A stretch of 64,000 nucleotides of DNA from Opeltia flavorubescens. Lineage: Eukaryota > Ascomycota > Lecanoromycetes > Teloschistales > Teloschistaceae. The notes under the pieces are model-generated. The model ran no database searches, was not told the DNA's origin, and saw nothing but the letters and a program-made list of their open reading frames with translations. A program made the translations under genes and the position numbers. Positions within the stretch are counted from its first letter, which is position 1, and every line of letters begins with the position of its first letter. The stretch lies in contig KE546972.1 of the NCBI GenBank assembly GCA_000442125.1, positions 1,324,022-1,388,021 of the forward strand. The letters are read 5' to 3'. This document shows, piece by piece, positions 1-11,576 of this stretch.

Positions 1-61
1 GTGCGAATCCTGCGGACGTCAACACTCGACTGTATGATGTACTAAAGCTACTGGTCTACAG

Positions 62-279
62 GTCCTTGATACTCCAGAACCCCTCCGTAATCTGGCCGAT
101 CTGATCGCCGCTCAGCTCGAGTACCATAAGAAAGCTTACGAGATCCTTAGCGAATTGGCGCCAGTAGTTGATGGACTTCAGGTTGAACAAGAGGCATGCC
201 CTTCGAGTTCATGAACCCATATTCGTCACACTGACATTTAGTCCAGGCCAGCTATCGGAAGAGTCGTGAGGGCGCTTGA
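62..279 (+). CDS. BAR-domain protein, 3' end (partial)
   Basis: This is the last part of a gene that begins before the window. Two exons are visible, 62-193 and 247-279, encoding 44 and 10 residues. The first has DTPEPLRNLADLIAAQLEYH followed by KKAYEILSELAPVV, which matches the final helix of fungal BAR (endophilin/amphiphysin-like) proteins that bind and bend membranes. Without splicing the frame runs into a stop at 212. Removing 194-246 (starts GC, ends TCCAG, branch-like ACTGAC near 230) joins VEQE to ASYRKSREGA and a TGA, the ending I expect for this family. The exon follows a CTACAG acceptor ending at 61; the frame upstream has a stop at 35. The intron's 5' splice site is at or before base 1 (the window itself opens with GTGCGA). 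The family call is from recognition of the sequence; lipid specificity cannot be judged. Confidence 0.8.
194..246 (+). other. GC-AG intron in the BAR-domain gene
   Basis: A 53-nt intron with donor GAG|GCATGC and acceptor TCCAG. No GT donor nearby gives the conserved ending, so a GC donor is the simplest reading. Confidence 0.7.
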
Positions 280-2635
280 GTATCAGGAAATGATATGGTT
301 CTCATAGGATCATGATCGGTATATCCATAGGCAATGTCGAGGGATGCGGCTTCAAGTTTATTTGTCTTCCACTCATCACGCGATGGAATATTCATAGCGT
401 AGAGGGCTTTTTTTGGAAGGGTTTTCGGATTACGCATGTTCCAGTCTGGTACCGGTGGGTTATGTAGGCAGTGGCCGAACGGATTTCACCGATATGATAC
501 AGCTCTTTAAGCAGCTGAGATATGGGCTCAAGTCCATTGGAGTCGATAAACCGACTTTGCCTGAAACAGGTCTTGGGAATGGCAGTGAGTTATTGATGGC
601 TGTAGTGTCCCGAATAGTCGGAAATTCGTTTCACACCAAGCACGCCTGCTAGTATTCGTCACTGCCTTATCAGAGAGATGGTTCTTTCGACCAGATGGTA
701 TCGAGTTCCATGAAACCTACGTCACCTCTACTCGGATAAACGAGCGCAGGTTGTGAAGGGATTGAGGTAGACACTGTTGCATAGCGCCTCAAAGGGAGAT
801 CTCATCATAGTAGTATACATCAATTTAAGGAATTGTTGCGGACTGAATCACGATAGATCTACGTGTTTCGCCATTCCTGGCTGTTACCGCCAATCGAGAT
901 TGTTGACCCCCGCTCCCAATGCCCCCAGACCCATTGATCATACTTGGATGTGGTTTTTATTACTGGCGTACTAATACTCTACCTTCGAAATTGGCCCTAT
1001 CGGAAGGCTGTAGAAGTAAAAGTAGAGTTCGAAACCGGCAGTTGAGTCCGGCCACTCAGAAATCGACCATCGTCGATCAGGTCGGGCTAAGACGGCTCCC
1101 TAATGTACGTTTCTGCAGCCAGCAGAGGAATGTCAGAGCTTTCTGCTTGCGTCCAATGAAAGCATCATGTCAGTTTTAGTGGTGGTGGGATCGGGGATGT
1201 CGAGAGACATGTTGACCCTGCGAGGCGGCCACGCCTTTTTGCACGGAGCGAATGAGTCCGCTCGAAAGTCAACGCAAGATGAAGCGCTGTACAGGCGAGG
1301 GCCAGATTGAATGCACGGGGTGCTGGAGCAGGGCCAATCGTAATAGAAGTCTCATTGCTCAACGGCTGTCGACATGCACCTGGGCCCTAGGGCGCAGAAT
1401 AGAGCATATCATATTCAGTTTGCAGATATCTGGGTGTAACGATTAGCCTGCGCCGTGACGACGCTCCCTTACAGTACCTTTCTTCCATCATATTATCATC
1501 CGAGCGTTCCCATAGAGATTTCTCAAGAGACCAGAAGCCCCTCCTGACGCCATCACGAGTTAAGGAGGAGTTCCCGTTGCGCTTAAGGCCTGCTCCGCAT
1601 CCACAAGCAGCATAGTCGCCTTCCATCACCACGCGAAATTCGAGCCAACAAAGCGCCACTGGAGACCCTGACGAGACAACTTGGTGGCATGCCTGCTGCA
1701 TCCGACGAAGCATTCACGAAACGAGCCTGCACTTCGTCCTAGCGGATCCTATTCTCTTTCTTACTGTACTTTTGCCACCACACTTCCTCTGAGCCTTGAC
1801 TTCTCCTTGCCGTATCAATATCAATAATATATCCTCAATCTGAATCTTCCATTCTCGTCGGGATATCCACTCCACGCATTCGGCTCTGTATAGTACCCCA
1901 GGAGCTATCAAGGGAGTTACAGCCGGCGACCGTGAGTTAGCTCTCGCCCTTCCTACCGCGAGCACGGCTACCCACCCATGTTACACCGGGCATTTGCTGA
2001 CTGTTGTTGATTGCAGCTGCTTCAGCGTATAGCGAGTTCTGCTTGGCCGTTGTCCTTCCGCCCGAATCATCTCAGACAGATTTCCGATGACGTGCATTGC
2101 TTCCTCAACTCTACACTAGAATACGATCCGCTTCGAGACTCGGTACGTCGGCACTACCCTCGTACGAGGCTCTTGGAAGGTCGTAGCGTTATCCATCATC
2201 ACTTCCAATTATCGAATACCGTACTAGACTGGTATCCTGATCGCCTTCTATTCATCTGAACCTCGCCACGAAACAGCGAGGTACCGAAGGCGGGAGTACA
2301 TGCAGTGACCTTGCAGCTATCCGCTTCAGAGTACAACCGTTGTAAGAGGCTTCGAGACCTTACCCTGTGTAATACGGGGGCTTAACGTTGGACCGTTGCT
2401 TCTTGCGTCTCAAGGGCTTCAGGGTCTTTCACTCCTTCATCCATCCTCCCTAAACATCTGTCGATATCTATACAACCCTTGGAAACTCCTCGCCACATTG
2501 GAGCCTACAGAGGAAATCTTTTACCCGACTTCAACCCGATTCAATATCGCCCAATCTTTCTTGCAGCTTCAACTTCCATGTATGGCCATTATAGCATAAT
2601 ATAGCACCGTGTATTCTACTACCTCCCTCTAAAAA
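280..2635. other. Gene-free stretch, 2.4 kb
   Basis: Only short frames (up to about 108 codons) without recognisable domains occur on either strand, and none could be joined by good splice sites into a known family. The right part probably holds the promoter and 5' leader of the PAS-domain gene. Confidence 0.5.
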
Positions 2636-4482
2636 ATGGAAACAACGTTTATTTCGATTCATGGTAAGTTACCTAATATATATAAACGGACCGAAAATAT
2701 TGCTGACAGATACATATCCAGACTTGTCGCTCGACGCTCGACTATTGTACACTTCACACTCTATCGTAGACATCCTTGGTTACACCCCTGAGGAAGTCGT
2801 TGGGAAGTCCTGTTGGGAGTTCTTCCATCCCGATGAAATACCGTTCGCTAGATCCGTCCACGGCCGGGGCGTGGAGCTAGACAAAGCTGCTGTACTGAAC
2901 TATTGCCAAATCAAGAACAGGGATGGCCGATGGGTGGGATGTGAGTGTGTATTCACAATAGTCCACGACGTGATTATAGCCTGCACTAGTATCTTTCGGA
3001 GAGGAGCCAGCAGCCAAAGTATGTCCTACTGCAATCAATAATTCGAGCTTTCTGACGCGTGATGCAGAAAGAGCTACAGCGGCTCCAGTCATCCGCCGAC
3101 TGTTCTCGTCATCACCCCGAGATCCGCGATACCACATGCTTTCATATATATCGAATAAGTTCTCTCAAGAAATCCCACGCCATGTACACGAACCCCGTGC
3201 GGCGCTGTTTCTCAATCGCTTTACTCGCACATTAACCATCATGTACGCAACTAACGGCCTGGCCGACATTCTTGGCATCACTGCAGAAGAACTGAATGGA
3301 AAGAGCTTCTATTATTGCATCCAAGAGAACTGTTTGAAAGACGCCGTGAAGTGTCTAGAGAGTGCCAAGGCCAATGATTCTATCGCATACTTGCGTTTCT
3401 GGTTTAGGGATCCTCGGCTGGACGATCCTCCTGATAGAGATGAACGCATGACGGACGGGAACAGCAGTGGCGATGAGGATGAAGGTGGCGTTCACCTAAG
3501 CGAACTAATGGATGAGGACGGTAGCGAACATGCCGTCACCAGCGAATCTTCGAACATGCATTCTTCGGCAGAACAAAGCTCGACAGCACGGTCATCTCTC
3601 GAACCTCGACCGTATCATGAAACTCATCCAGGCGCCATGGACCCTAATTCTCGCTCATCATCTGGTAACAGCACAGATCTGGGTGGAAACAGCAACGACG
3701 CAATCTTTGATCAACCGGCTGCGGCTCAATCATCCTCCTCATCTTTCTCATTACCAACGCCTGACCGTGACACGCAGTCCTTTCGGCAATGCCAGATTGA
3801 GCTCGAGGCTGTCGTCTCTTGTACGTCTGACGGGCTGGTGGTTGTTCTCCGCAAAGCCAGGCCTACCATTCCTCAAATATCAGAACCGCAGGCAGCCCCA
3901 GTAGAGCATCCTTACAGGAACGGTCTATTTGCATCGCCTTGGGCCACCGATCCGATCATGCCTTCCCCGCAACAAAGGCCAATGTATGCACAACATAACT
4001 CATATCGACCCAATCCGGCTCTTCGATCCACAGCAGTACATGTAGGGGCTCCTACGGTGGAAGGCCCTGCCAATTCGGCAGACTTCATGAACACCATCCG
4101 GGATGTTGCGGTGTTTGCCTGGGCACTGACAGGTATCAATGGATCATTGGCTCAGTTTAGCCGGGGTAAGCCAACGGGTGAAGCCCAGCCACCGGGAGGT
4201 CTACCGATCTGGAGTGAAGCTCCTGACGCTACATCTTACAGCCAACGGCCAACTGAACATCATGAATATGCGAATGGCAACGGGACTGGTGGGAGGGGTG
4301 GTTCGTACAACAATTACACCGCGGATAGGCATCCTTTGGATCGGGACAGCTCCATGAATCAACGTGAACCATGGATGAGCTCCCAACAGCAACATGTTCC
4401 TTACAGCGGGATGACGGACCACCCCAGCGGCATCGGTAATCATGACTTGGGAAATTACAGTCAGGCCAGAGCTCACCGGTGA
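2636..4482 (+). CDS. PAS-domain protein with two PAS folds, the second split by an acidic/Ser-rich insert
   Basis: Exons 2636-2663, 2722-3018 and 3068-4482 give 579 residues; introns 2664-2721 (GTAAGT...CCAG) and 3019-3067 (GTATGT...GCAG) keep the frame. The start gives a 9-residue leader before the first PAS. PAS-A lies at about residues 10-105 (ILGYTPEEVVGKSCWEFFHP, then a DGRWVGCECVF strand). PAS-B begins at about 152 (YATNGLADILGITAEELNGK), is broken at about 226-350 by an acidic, Ser/Asn-rich stretch, and resumes with EAVVSCTSDGLVVVLRKARP. The rest (375-579) is Pro/Gln/Asn-rich and disordered. No GATA finger, kinase or bHLH is seen. The PAS-B wording resembles white-collar-type proteins, so a sensory or transcription-partner role is possible but inferred. 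No Cys-bearing LOV photoadduct motif is seen. Confidence 0.8.
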
Positions 4483-5104
4483 GACGTGATTTGCCGCTTC
4501 AAACTCAGCGATTTACTATCTATTTGATCCTCTTCACTGATCGTTTGGCGTTTGACGAGCAAACGTTCAGCATGATGAAGGAATGATATTGCTTTATGGG
4601 AGGCTACATGTGTCAGCAGAAATGATTCGGCGTTGAGGTTAGAGGCTGAAACCAGGTACTATATCCGGGGTATTTCTGGCAACCTCCGGGAGTTAAAATT
4701 GGGCCCGCATATCTACCACAGCGTAGGACGTCTGTGATGAGTTGAGTGAACCGATGCTGGAGTCTGAGTGATGAAAAGAGGGTGACACTTCGATAGATGG
4801 ATTGGAAGCGGTGATTGATGGCTACATGCACTCGATCGATTAATGAAAGACATACAATCTATACAAAGTTTTTCATCGTTTGATCAAATGAAGTCGTATT
4901 GGTAGCGGCGAAAAGCCATCGTATTACAAGCAAGGTTTTACACGGTCAAGACACTGAACGGTCGTCCACGTTAGGTTAGACCATTGTTCGGCGATAAACG
5001 GTCACTATCGGGTTTATGACCGCACAAATTTCTCTAATCGTTTATATGATCTCCACGACAAATCCTCCAACCGGTGAATATTATACACTTCCTACATCGT
5101 CCAG
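4483..5104. other. Spacer between PAS gene and eIF3g
   Basis: About 620 bases with no coding potential. It holds the 3' flank of the PAS gene and the promoter of the eIF3g gene. No further signal was recognised. Confidence 0.6.
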
Positions 5105-6312
5105 ATGTCTAAAATAGCGACGTAAGCCCCTCCTATCCGACTTTCAATGTTTCTGCTAACAGTAATAGCCGCCCCGATTGGGCTGACGACGAAGAATTCG
5201 ATGACCCCACCGCCCTGCCCCCGCAAACCATCACGACGAACAAAGACGGCACCAAGACAATAACCACATATTCCTTCAACGATTCTGGCAAGAAGGTGAA
5301 AACCACCCGCCGCATCCGCACTACAGTCGTCCGCGAAACCGTCAACCCCCGTGTGGCGGAACGGCGCGCCTGGGCGAAATTTGGCCTCGAAAAAGGTCAT
5401 GCGGCGGGGCCCAGTTTCGATACCACCAGCGTGGGCGAGAATATCATTTTCCGGCCTAGCGTGACGTGGAAGCGGGACGCCAAGGAAGGAAAGGATGGCA
5501 AAGATGGCGGAAAAGGGGATGCGGGGGAGGAGATGGCTGGAGGCATTGATAAGGGAAGTTTGAAGCAGCAGTTGAAGGATAAGAAGGTCAAGTGCCGGAT
5601 TTGCGATGGGGAGCATTATACGATGAAGTGTCCGTTCAAGGATACGCTGGCTCCTGATGGGGTGGACGGAGCCGTTGGTGGCGGGGCGGGAGGCCCGGGG
5701 GTAGATGGCATGGATGGGGATGCTGGGGCGGCGAAGGAGGGAGGTTTGGGTACTGGTGGGGGTGGATATGTGCCGCCGCATTTGAGGAATAAGGGGGCCG
5801 TTACGGGGGAGAAGATGGGGGGCAAATATGAGAGGGATGATTTGGCTACGCTAAGGGTTACGAACGTAAGTGTTTTCTTCCATTCCAGTCATTTACATTT
5901 CCTCCCCTCTCATCTTCCTCTCCCTCTGTTTTCTCTCTCCTGAGTTCCTTACTCTCCTTGGGGGAGGGGCAAGATAATCAACGGGGACCCGTAAGCTGAC
6001 GAAATACGACAGGTTTCCGAATTCGCGGAAGAAAACGACCTCCGAGACATCTTCGAGCGTTTCGGTCGTGTCACACGTGTCTTCCTAGCAAAGGACCGAG
6101 AAACAGGCAGAGCGAAGGGTTTTGCGTTCATCAGCTTCGCGGACAGGAGCGATGCTGCAACAGCTTGCGACAAACTCGATGGCTGTAAGTTTTTCAATCC
6201 CGTCGCCCTGTGCCGAGATCTGGAAATGTTTTTTTTGGGGCTAACGATCATCTTTACAGACGGTTACGGCCATTTGATATTGCGTGTCGAATTTGCCAAA
6301 AGAGCTACCTAA
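5105..6312 (+). CDS. TIF35: Translation initiation factor eIF3 subunit g
   Basis: eIF3g helps recruit mRNA and promotes scanning and reinitiation in the cytoplasm. Coding exons are 5105-5121, 5169-5865, 6013-6184 and 6260-6312. The protein starts MSKIAT, runs into [19 protein letters not shown], has the eIF3g N-terminal domain with a Zn-knuckle-like [15 protein letters not shown], a Gly-rich linker with the typical [10 protein letters not shown], then a C-terminal RRM: LRVTN joined by splicing to [18 protein letters not shown] (RNP2 area) and [11 protein letters not shown] (RNP1), ending VEFAKRAT. Intron 1 has two in-frame acceptors (after 5162 or 5168). I chose 5168 because the CTAAC branch at 5156-5160 sits too close to 5162. 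The linker is unusually rich in Gly, Asp and Ala. Confidence 0.93.
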
Positions 6313-7378
6313 GTCACCTTTTTTTGGGTTCAATAGATCTTTTCGAGGCATGAACGGACTAGGATGGCTGTATGCATTTTCACGGCGCTTATGGCAGAAT
6401 GTTAAGATTGAAATTAGGAATTAGAAACGAGAATTGTCATGGGTAAAACACATTTTGTTAATGATGAAAATTGATAGTCGGAATGATTTATATTCTCAAA
6501 AGCCCAGGTGTAAGAGTTAATCACCATAGCAATGTACAGCCAATGGGATCTTCATATGAAAGGTTTGAGACGCAATTTTACTTTTAACGACCTCGTCTAC
6601 TACAACCGGGTTGCAATTGATATTAAACATTAGCACCTAAATCCCCTATTCTACCCTCATTTTCATTCTTCTCCTCGCGATCTTGGCGTCGTCTCCTGAA
6701 GTATCCCGCTTTTTCCCGTCTGAATAATTCGCGGTCTTGAACAAGCCAGATTTCGTTGCTACAAGGATCTCAATCATTGTAACTAAAACTTTCGCTTGAT
6801 CGCCCAATACGGCAGTATCCTTAGGAATTATAGGCTTGCATGCAGATCTCGAGCGGCATGTGTCTTGCCCTAATGTCATTATTACACCGCTTTTCGTATA
6901 GCATTGATTCCGAGCGCCAGGATATGTAGACCTCGTTTTAACATAGAATCGGATGCCATGACATGATAGCAGGTGATATATAGCGATTTCAGAAGAGTGA
7001 ATGGTTTGTATCCAGTAGGCCATACCCGGAACCTAATATCATGTCGTCTCATCCGGTAGACCACGATCGAAAGGCTTCTCGTGATGCATCAGCGTATCGA
7101 ATACTGGTTGGATCCTCTAGCAGTGCTCCGAAAGGTCTTTGGAATCATGGGAGATCTACTCTGGCGAGCGGTTGTATAGAGACCGTTGTTTTGATGTTTA
7201 GACCATGGTCCAGCGTCAAGTACACCGAGTGGGCATTTGAAAAGTTCAAAGAGAGCTCTGATCCTTTACTATGATTTCCGCTAAGGTTGCTTCTCCATGG
7301 CCAACAACACTATAATCAGCTTCGGGGCCGGTACGAAAAGTACCATCGTCAGAATCTTTCGTACCAATTCTTTAGATA
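6313..7378. other. Convergent spacer between eIF3g and the 2OG-like gene
   Basis: About 1.07 kb holding two 3' ends. A 77-codon ATG frame at 7041-7274 and a few reverse frames have no recognisable features. Near the right edge GGTACGAAA and TTTCGTACC form an inverted pair, which could be part of a 3'-end structure. Confidence 0.5.
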
Positions 7379-10300
7379 TCACTCGTTCGACAAATCGATG
7401 ATATCCACATTCGATTTCCTGGCTATCTTCGGCTCTCTATGAGCGGGTGCTTGAATGTTCGCCAGTGGCTGTCGCAAATAGTCCCAGCCACGTACGGCTT
7501 TCGGCTCGATTAGGTCATTGTATCTATCGCAGAGTAATTCTTTGAGCGAAGAATCTCCAATGCTGCGGATCAATCCGTTGTACTCTCGACATCGGTCCTG
7601 CCACGCCTGCAATGCGTCATGGTAACTTGTCGCCGTTTTCTCCAAGACGAGGATATGGGGCGCTCTTGCGTTCATCTTAGTAGAGGACTTGATGGATGCC
7701 TCAGCTTGCAGTCGTCCGTCTAGATGGTCCCTCCGCGGACCGGTGGATTTGAATTCCATCCGTTGGTGGTACGGATCTCGAAGGAAGGGGTCAAGCTGTT
7801 CATTGCAGTCTTTGCAGCCACAGCCGCTGCATGGCAAAGCCCAAGACGATGGGCATGTAGGTTCGAACCCTACATATCTTTGAATTATATGTGCAAGACC
7901 GTCCTGGAAAAGTTGGCGGTATGTTGCGTCTTGCGGAGAAAGGCCGCTATTCCGCATCACGCCGGCTATGTCTCGCAAGAAGGGGACGAGGATATTAGAC
8001 AACCACGTTCTATCGCCAATTCTTATCTGGTCCGTGACAGAGACCAGAAGAAGCTCAGACTCTTCTCGAAGACCTAAATTCACAAAGAACCCAATTACCG
8101 AGGCCATGCGACGCCCCTCCATCGGCATTGATCCACAATGGCTGCTATTGGACGTGGAATCTTCTTGTATCTTCTGACGCTTGGCTGATGGCTTGATCAT
8201 ATGTGTTGCAAACGTAGGGGCCATTTTTGTTGCGGCGGTCCGGACGACGGTAGACGCAGTCTGCTCGCTGATCGTGCCAGACTCGACTTTCTTCTGGATA
8301 CATTCTAGAAAAGTGACGATAAAGTCGAAGTTTCGGGCTTGTATCGCTGCCAATGGGACGACCCTACGGCAGGCAGGTCAGAGATAGCTAATCTGGACCC
8401 ATTCAGGATGCCTTACCTTTCGATGAAGAATTCAGCTCCATATTTCTCCCCAAGCTCTATCATGGCGTAGGCATCCTGAGAATCACATGTACTCAAAGAA
8501 TCCAACGCTTTCTTCACTTGTATAAGAACCCAACCGTCCAGGTGGCCGCGACCTACGACACTATGCTCCGCAGAGCAAAAGCCAGAGATGAGACTCTTCA
8601 GAACCGCGTAGCGGCGATGTAGGCTTCCCAATTTGGTCAACATTTCGTCTAACCTAAACAGGTGTCAACGTTTCTGTGCGCTAAAGCTAATTGATGCCGT
8701 GCTGTGGCACTCGGTTCCAATGGGAAAACAAGGTGACAAGGTCCGAAACCCTTGCACTCATGACATCGGTGGCAGGGAAATGGACTAAATCAGAGAATGC
8801 TATCAACAGGAAAACTCAGTCTTACCCTTCTTTAAATATTGAAAGGCCTTCATTGTCTAAAGTTTTACCAACATCCAGGAACACCTCTTGTTTTATCGAC
8901 GGTGGATCCTTGCAAACACTGTTCTTAAACAATCCTCCATCTCGTAATAGAATCGAAGCCCGAATTAATATTCCCAAGACTTCTTGATAGTAAATTTGGG
9001 GATCCTTTGGCGGAGGCTGGCCATAAGATGCGTCATGGTACAGCTGAGGGTGTACTCTCAGACGTGGAGAGTACCAGGAAACAATGAACGACAGCTCCGC
9101 CCTTGCACTGTCTGGTGGTATGTCATTCTGCAAACTCTCCATAAGCCGTTCGAGCCATGGTCGGATCATTTCGTCTTTGCAGTTAGTAAGGATGAGTTCC
9201 AAGCAGCATTCCTCGGGGACGAGGACAAAAACCTATCAATCGTGAGTTCTTGAGATCTGGAGGAATCGAATATTGACAGGCGCACCCAGTCCACGTAACG
9301 TTCTTCCTCAGCTTCGGATCCTGGTTCAAAATCCGGATCGTCAGAGTCTCGGCCGGAATAGATGTCCCCTTGAATTATACTTTCAGGGAGAATAACAACC
9401 ATTCCATCAAGTACCTCCTTTCCACTAAAGTCTACCAGATCATTGAGTACCATGACAGTGTCATCATCGCCCCTATGTCCATATCCTCGTTGTACACTCC
9501 CTGTCATCTGGCTCAAGAACGGGCGCACCCCTTGTCTTTTGCATCGTTCTTGCAAATATTCGGCTTTCAGCTGGTCTACAGTCGTGAGCTTGTTGAATTG
9601 AAGATATTCTTTGCTGTACTCGTCGTTCAGTACATACGCCAGGGTTTCAGGTGCATCGCCACTCTCTCGTAGACGCTTCCATGTGCTAAGCTCATTCTCG
9701 AAGTCCTGAGCATAGCCGGCCAAGTTGTTGGCAGACTCCAAGCCCTCGTAGCCCGTTACAGATATGTGGTAGTTCAGTTGCAGCCTTGTCCCAGTATAAA
9801 GTGGTTGCGAGCGTTGCTCCACGTCCGAATAGCTTGCAAGATATGACATGTCAAACTCGGAAAAAGGTGCTGTAGGGAAACTCTTGCTACTTTCGCCCAA
9901 AGCGCATTCGACATCGCCTCCAGTGTGGAGTGATGGTAGGAAGATGGACAGCTGTATATAGGGGTCTACACCTTGTGTGCTGGTCATTGGCGACTCTACC
10001 TCGCTATAGTTATGATCATAAAGTATCAGGTTGACGAGCTTGATCTGCAGGGTTTCCAATCCTTTGTCTAGCAGGCTCGACACAAGAGTTTGTACATAAG
10101 AAAGCCAATCAGGGTTTCTGGTTTCGAAGAAGTCGGGTTCTATGACTATATAACCCAACACTTTGTTAGAGCCATCATTTGGGTTTGCTTCTTGTCTGAT
10201 TCTGCGTGCCTCTAGGACTGATAACGGAAGACCGACGATCCCGATATTCTTTAAAGTCAAACCTGGATTCGGAGCCCGGTTCAATTTATTCCCAAAGGCC

Positions 10301-10533
10301 CATTCGTTATCAGCTTTGGAGGTGATGCCATCAAGACCGTTCTTAAGAACTTCCTTGACTTCGCCCATTTCCTCGTTCTCTTCTCCATCTCTGCCCATGT
10401 CCCACGCGTCAGGAAACTCTTGCTCCTGGGTCTGCGGATCTGAATCGTACTCCGAGTCGCAATTTTTCTCTGAGCTCCGATCCCCGGTAGATGTTCCTGC
10501 GTCCCAGGGTCGCTTGGACCCAGTCGTGTACAT
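7379..10533 (-). CDS. 2OG-Fe(II) oxygenase-like protein, probably catalytically dead
   Basis: Four exons, read from 10533 downwards: 9286-10533, 8826-9232, 8417-8653, 7379-8363; 958 residues. Introns are 53, 172 and 53 nt with GTGCGC/ATAG, GTAAGA/TTAG and GTAAGG/GTAG ends, and all phases agree. Residues 89-260 follow the layout of a fungal prolyl-4-hydroxylase-like family: NPGLTLKNIGIVGLPLS, then a LPSLHTGGDV strand near 200-208, then SYSDVEQRSQPLYTGTR at 234-250. In relatives I know, an HxD precedes this block and a His follows the YSD element. Here the first site reads YSEVESP (176-182) and the second has Gln240, while Arg250 is kept. The N-terminus is acidic; residues 420-958 are mostly helical with no known domain, apart from a Cys-rich CSGCGCKDC patch. 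Family membership is likely; lack of activity is inferred. Confidence 0.72.
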
Positions 10534-11576
10534 CTTGTTAGTTGCGGATGCTCGACGATATTCTAGATTCGTCCACTGCTCCAGCGTCTTGCAGTCTCAA
10601 TGAAATATAGCTAACGGTACGCGTCCAGACGCGCTAGATATTAGGGGGTTTCAAAGTCCATTTGTTCATGCAGCTCAAGTGAAATTAACCCATTTAAACA
10701 AGACTGACTGTGAATGTACCGGAAGGGGAAATTAAGCTCTCTAANAAATCTTAGGTACCGGTCGCAAAGTTCTTAGGGCTTAAGAGACCTAGACCTAAGG
10801 GCCTAAAAGCGTGNGTTTTAGGCCTTACTTNATTTGCCTAATTNATGCGCATCATGCAATCAAGTAGATAGCTCCGCTGAAATTACCTGATGCGCATGAG
10901 TTGAGACGGATTACTAATACACACTCATTTCATTTAAATGAACTAAAAACGGTCTTTGAAACCCCCTATTAGCGCGATAACGATTCCGATCTTNAAGGTA
11001 CCAGAAAAATCATGGATTGACGGTAACGTAGAAATAGCAGTACTAGAAAGGACATGGTAAAGCACCAATTGTTCTCTAATCTTGTGGAGTCGGAACTCCT
11101 TATTTACATGAAGAATCTTCGAATTAGAACGCTTCGTATAATATGACGGGCCGCACGCTAGACAGAAAACTTGTCATTGAAAGCTGGTCTCGAATCGGTG
11201 CTTTCATCTCTTATACATTGTACGGATTGATAGACAAGTATAATCGTTGGTACTTGTTTGATGATATTAATCTATTGTCTTAGGCCAAGGCTTGAATAGC
11301 TGAGCATTGATATATCTGAGGCAAGGTAATGTCAGGCCATCGGACGGCCTGGATGAAGTTGATGGAAGACCAGATATCGTTCCGCTGACGTAAGGAGTTC
11401 TGATCTCGTTCGAGAACGAAATGGCTGATTTCTTGTCAGTCATGACTTATCAGAACTTGTCTTTAGGCTTTGCTGACTGTAAAAGCGTGTCCGCTCATAC
11501 ATCGCCAATTGGCGCTCGCACTTACAGAATCATGAAGTTGATATCTTGTTGCACCATGTATGTGTAGCAGCGACCA
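10534..11576. other. Intergenic region holding a MITE-like element
   Basis: No gene is seen. It lies between the 5' end of the 2OG-like gene and the 3' end of ARG2. The left third is an inverted-repeat element with several Ns; the remainder (about 10980-11576) shows nothing recognisable. Confidence 0.6.
10630..10976. mobile_element. MITE-like foldback element with terminal inverted repeats
   Basis: The left arm CGCGCTA-(gatat)-TAGGGGGTTTCAAAG starts at 10630, and its reverse complement CTTTGAAACCCCCTA-t-TAGCGCG ends at 10976. If the core is taken as GGGGGTTTC...GAAACCCCC (10644-10966, 323 bp), both ends are flanked by TA, as in Tc1/mariner-type insertions. The outer CGCGCTA also pairs, so the true boundary is unsettled. 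Inside, GGCCTAAAA (10800-10808) and TTTTAGGCC (10816-10824) form a hairpin at the exact centre, and ATGCGCATCA (10845) pairs with TGATGCGCAT (10888). There is no coding capacity. Four Ns lie inside and one just outside, as expected for a repeat that is hard to assemble. Copy number is unknown. Confidence 0.65.

Noticed and set aside
7041-7274. 77-codon ATG frame in the eIF3g / 2OG-like spacer
   Set aside because: No recognisable motif and composition like random spacer.
7851-7869. GGTTCGAACCC, a perfect B-box-like palindrome
   Set aside because: It lies inside exon 4 of the 2OG-like gene with no A box or cloverleaf around it.
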